Notes under the pieces: generated by a model
Databases searched by the model: none
Told to the model about the DNA's origin: nothing
The model's input: only the letters and a program-made list of their open reading frames with translations
Source: Oehlia diaphana
Taxonomy: Eukaryota; Glomeromycota; Glomeromycetes; Glomerales; Glomeraceae
NCBI GenBank assembly: GCA_003833135.1
Contig: QZLH01000202.1
Span: forward strand, 22,688 to 86,687
Reading direction: 5' to 3'
DNA: 64,000 nucleotides
Shown here: piece after piece, positions 60,413-64,000 of the stretch
How the letters are laid out: the number at the start of each line of letters is the position of its first letter
Position numbering within the stretch: the stretch's first letter is position 1
Made by a program: the position numbers and the translations under genes

Positions 60413-60933
60413 GTGGAAATAATAATAATAATAATGGGTATTAAGGGTTATTTAAAAAGGGCAATTATAGAATATAGAATTTATTTAATTGTAATTTTGG
60501 TGTAATTTATAAAAAAAAAAATATTTTATAATTTAACAAGTTTCTTAATAACACTATATAGTAGTTATACATCTGAACTTTTTTGGTATACAGGATTTAT
60601 GAACTTTTGGAATAATTAGAAAATGCGCTAGCGCTAATTTGTTATACACGTAGATTCTGGTTTACTTATAATTGTTCCTTTTTTCGATACTCATGCCCTT
60701 CATAATATTATCATTTTTAATGAAAACATTTGGAAAATTGTTTTAAAGTAAATTGGCTTACCTGAAAATATTATATTATTAATTATCTATGAACAATAAT
60801 TTTAAAATGAGAGTATGAGACATCAAATAAGTATTATGAGTATACATAAAAAGATGCATCAAAATTTACACGATAAATTTATTATATAAATGTTAACAAT
60901 ATAACAAAATAATAATACATATATAATAATTAT
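60413..60933. other. Intergenic, convergent 3' flanks
   Basis: AT-rich; a palindromic-looking GCGCTAGCGC relation appears at about 60628 (AATGCGCTAGCGCTAAT). No gene seen. Confidence 0.55.
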
Positions 60934-61920
60934 TTAATCATATCTAAGTCCAATACCAAATCCAATAATAAAACTTGCATCGGTTTGAAAGTTTTTACTT
61001 AGAAATGATACAATATTACGTAAAATCAATTTAAAATCATTAGCAGTAACTTTACCATCTTTATCTAAATCTAATACTTTTTGATAATTTTCTTCAAATT
61101 TATTCCAATGAATTTTAATATAACCTTGATGTTCTAATATTTGTAATAAAACAAATATAGCACCTACTAAAAATGCCGCAGTTTTCGATATTTTTTTAAC
61201 AAAATAACCTGATGCAAATCCCATTGAAGCACCAAAACTTATTTGTGAAAGATCAAATAAACCAGTTAATGAAAAAGGTTGTTCATCATCATCAGGTGAA
61301 GATATAACATATTCTTTCTTTGAAGTCGTAGTTGTTTGAGAGTCAGTGACAGAAGATTGTGAAGGAAATAAAGTTACTTCAGGAGTTGATTCAACCGATT
61401 CAACCGTTTCAACCGTTTGAGTGATTTTCTCCTCTAAAATAAAAAATCGATCCATTATTTTTTAATAAACAAACAAATAAATATTATATATTGTATTGTT
61501 TATTCATTTTCTTACCTGTACAATAAATGACTTTTCCAAGATAATAAGAAGCAGACAAACTAATAGATAACAAAAATCCACCAGATAAATTAGTTGGAAC
61601 AACTGAACTTCCTTTATTATTTGGAAAACTTGAAGAATATTTATGATGTCCTAAATCAGTTAAATTTTGCTTTTGACCTAAAGTTACAGCTATAGTTGAG
61701 TTTTTTCTGAATGATAAAACTTCTAAAGAAGAGAGAGGAAAAGAGTTTATTAGAAAAGAAAAGAAAGAAAAAAGAAAAAAAAAATCGATAAATATTACTC
61801 ACGACATGTTCTTGCAACACCAAACTTTGTATTGGTTGAAGCGCGCAAGAACTTAATTGACGTCCTAGAACCAAAAGAAATACGTAAAGTTCCAATTAAA
61901 CTAACAGGTATTTGACTCAT
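60934..61920 (-). CDS. FUN14-domain mitochondrial protein with EF-hand-like loop
   Basis: Exons 61920-61803, 61722-61516, 61433-60934 join to 274 residues. The first exon gives a basic, Ser/Thr-rich start (MSQIPVSLIGTLRISFGSRT) like a mitochondrial targeting signal. Exon 2 contains a hydrophobic segment ('GGFLLSISLSASYYLGKVIY'). The FUN14 core is in exon 3: 'SFGASMGFASGYFVKKISKT' followed by 'AAFLVGAIFVLLQILEHQGY', then 'IKIHWNKFEENY', and a calcium-loop-like 'DLDKDGKVTANDF', and a last membrane segment 'ASFIIGFGIGLRYD'. Animal FUNDC1 is a mitophagy receptor at the outer membrane with an N-terminal LIR; no clear LIR is seen here, so a mitophagy role is inference. Confidence 0.88.
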
Positions 61921-64000
61921 TCTGTAATAAGTAGTTTCTTATAAAAAAAAATTTTTCAATGATAAATTTGAGAATTTATATTGTTATCTACATTTTTTAA
62001 GTTTGGTTGGATTTTCCACGATAGTTGCATTTACAATCCGTGCGCGATTTTCCTATTTTGGAAGGCAAAATGAATTATTTAAACCCTGACGCAAAGATTA
62101 CCCGAAAAAGTATCTAATGGATCGCCGATCAGATAGGTCTGTGCATACATATCTAAATTTACAAGTTCGGGAAAAGACATTATGATGGTTTTTTTCGATT
62201 CTCCTTTTGAGCTGATCCGCAAGTAAAATATAGTGTATATAATGGTTATCACCACCTATAGCGACATTATCTAAAAATTTTTATTTATATTGCGTAATCT
62301 ATTTTTTATAGTATATTTACTATATTATGCCAAAAAAATTTTTTTTTGCTATACTCCGTGAAATTCTCATAATATTTCATTATTTTATAAAATAAACCGA
62401 GAAATGTGCAATTCGTTGCTCTATTATTTTATCAGTTTAGTTTTCTTTACAAAATTTTGAAACTACATAATATTGCTATTACTCATAACGTGATAGCTAC
62501 TACAGTAAATAAATCAACAAATATAGAGATCCAAGATGGGTTTACTTGAAAATTTTGTCATTTATTTGAATTTGTCTTATCAAGATAAATCCAATAAGCT
62601 ATATCATTTTTGATTTTTAAATGTTTAAGAAAAACTGATTTTTTTAATTTATTTATTATGTAACAATTTATACTATATTAATTACTTTACTAATTTTAAA
62701 ATTTTAGATAATATTTATTTTTCAATATACTGAATTTTTTAATTATACGTTAGAAATTTTATTATTAGAATAAATTGGTATAAATTAGTCTGATATATTA
62801 TAAATCTTAAATTAAAAAAAAATATTATAATAGAATTCCAGAAATCTAATATATAGTGTCATAAAGTACTTTTGGCCAAAATTACTTCTTTTAACTAAAA
62901 GCTCAAAAAATTGGTTTTTGCAATCCTTTTAACATCTAATAATATGAATTTTTTTTTAAATTGTAAAGCTCAATTAAAGTTACAAAATAAAAAGTTCGTT
63001 AAAATTTGATTACAAAAATAAGCCAAATTGCTAAAAATGTAATTTATGACTTTAAAGATTTTTAGGATTTTATTATAACTTAAAATAATGGATAAATCTA
63101 ATTGTAACAACTTGTAACGCGCCTTATTTCAATTAAAATTTAAGATTAGGCATAATGTAAATAAAAACAAAAGATCAAAGATAAAAGAATTTTTTTAAAA
63201 TTTCAAAAAACTGTTTATAACTTCTATGAAACTGTCTTAAGTACATTAAGTAAAAGTTTTCCAAATTAAATTTTGCATATAAAATTTTATTTGTAAACCA
63301 TATACTAAATTTATTATTAAAAAAAAATAAAAAAAGGATGTTACAAATAAAATATGTAACAAGTTGTTACAAATACATTTATTCTAAAATAATTAATATT
63401 TAAACATCAAAGTTTTATGATATTCTAATCTACTCAAAATATTTTACTCAAATTTTAATAAGATGATAAATATCAATAATAATAATATTTAGTTCATTAA
63501 AAGTATTTTTTCAAACTCCTTATTTTTTGATTTACTATTTATTAACTAATTATTCTTTATTATTTTTACTATCCTCTAATAAAATATCTTTTTCAGTTTT
63601 CTAATAATAATTTCTTTAAAATAACATAATTTTAATTAATTAGATTCTAATTCAATTATAATTGGATTTAAGTTTAATTTTAATTACATTTTCAGTTATC
63701 AATTGATAATAAAATATAAACTGATTTATTGTTCAATTAATAATAAATTTTTTTTTTAAATTATCTATTAAGAAAAAATATTGTGAAATATTTTTTAATA
63801 AAATATCAATTAAATAGTATAAGCTTTTTATTGTTTTTGTGATACCTTATAAAAAGTATTTATACTTAAAATATACTTAAATTTTTATTAAATTTACTTA
63901 AAATAAACATCAATTTTAATTTGCTATTAATTGTATTTTAACGATACTTAAATTATTTTTAAATTATACTTAAATTGAAATTTATTTAACTTATATTAGT
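61921..64000. other. AT-rich intergenic region to the window end
   Basis: Upstream region of the FUN14 gene, then almost pure A/T DNA. GTTACAAATAAAATATGTAAC and GTAACAAGTTGTTAC (about 63340-63371) are short inverted words; CTTAAAATATACTTAAATTT motifs repeat near the end (63860-63980). No gene seen. Confidence 0.6.

Overview
This window looks like nuclear DNA of an arbuscular mycorrhizal fungus (Glomeromycotina, Rhizophagus-like). It is very AT-rich. Genes are split by many short introns (mostly about 60-110 nt, GT-AG with pyrimidine-rich ends), proteins carry Asn, Gln and His runs, and two gene families typical of that lineage are present: a Crinkler-type effector at the left edge and a decayed kinase of the large Rhizophagus Tyr-kinase-like family. 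The taxon call is inference from family content. A run of 488 Ns (17151-17638) marks an assembly gap.

Layout. 1-9000 is accessory: Crinkler gene (cut by the window edge), a frameshifted protease/zinc-finger retroelement relic, a frameshifted coiled-coil pseudogene, a small Pro-Ser-Asn-repeat gene, hairpin and palindromic elements, and the kinase pseudogene. 9500-16250 holds an orphan 7-TM, GPCR-like gene, a doubtful small gene and translation release factor eRF1. 16250-20350 is homopolymer-rich intergenic DNA with the gap and a copied piece of the downstream gene. 20348-24608 is HMG-CoA reductase. 25587-34600 is dense with housekeeping genes: NOL12/RRP17, SWAP-type splicing regulator, a GFA/CENP-V-fold zinc enzyme, an Rtg2/Ppx-GppA protein and a CsbD-like protein. 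34900-38500 is accessory again (hydrophobic tandem-repeat membrane gene with a frameshift, fold-back repeat). 38496-53180 holds an MFS transporter, a Mei2-like RNA-binding protein, a DUF4050 protein, NIPSNAP, TYW3, an SMN homologue and a monoglyceride-lipase-like hydrolase. 55041-57591 holds a promethin-like membrane gene and a degraded paralogue. 58406-61920 holds CstF-64 and a FUN14 protein; the rest is AT-rich and empty.

Working together: many genes serve RNA metabolism (eRF1, NOL12, SWAP, Mei2-like, TYW3, SMN, CstF-64) and several serve mitochondria or lipids (NIPSNAP, FUN14, Rtg2-like, HMG-CoA reductase, lipase, promethin-like). I see no operon logic, but there are close divergent pairs (GFA/Rtg2-like, 262 bp; DUF4050/NIPSNAP, 184 bp; TYW3/SMN, 584 bp). 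Exon coordinates come from splice sites and reading phase, without transcript evidence. The items most worth a second look are the GPCR-like orphan, the hydrophobic repeat gene, two GC-AG introns in one gene, the His/Asn tail on HMG-CoA reductase, and the HMGR fragment beside the gap.
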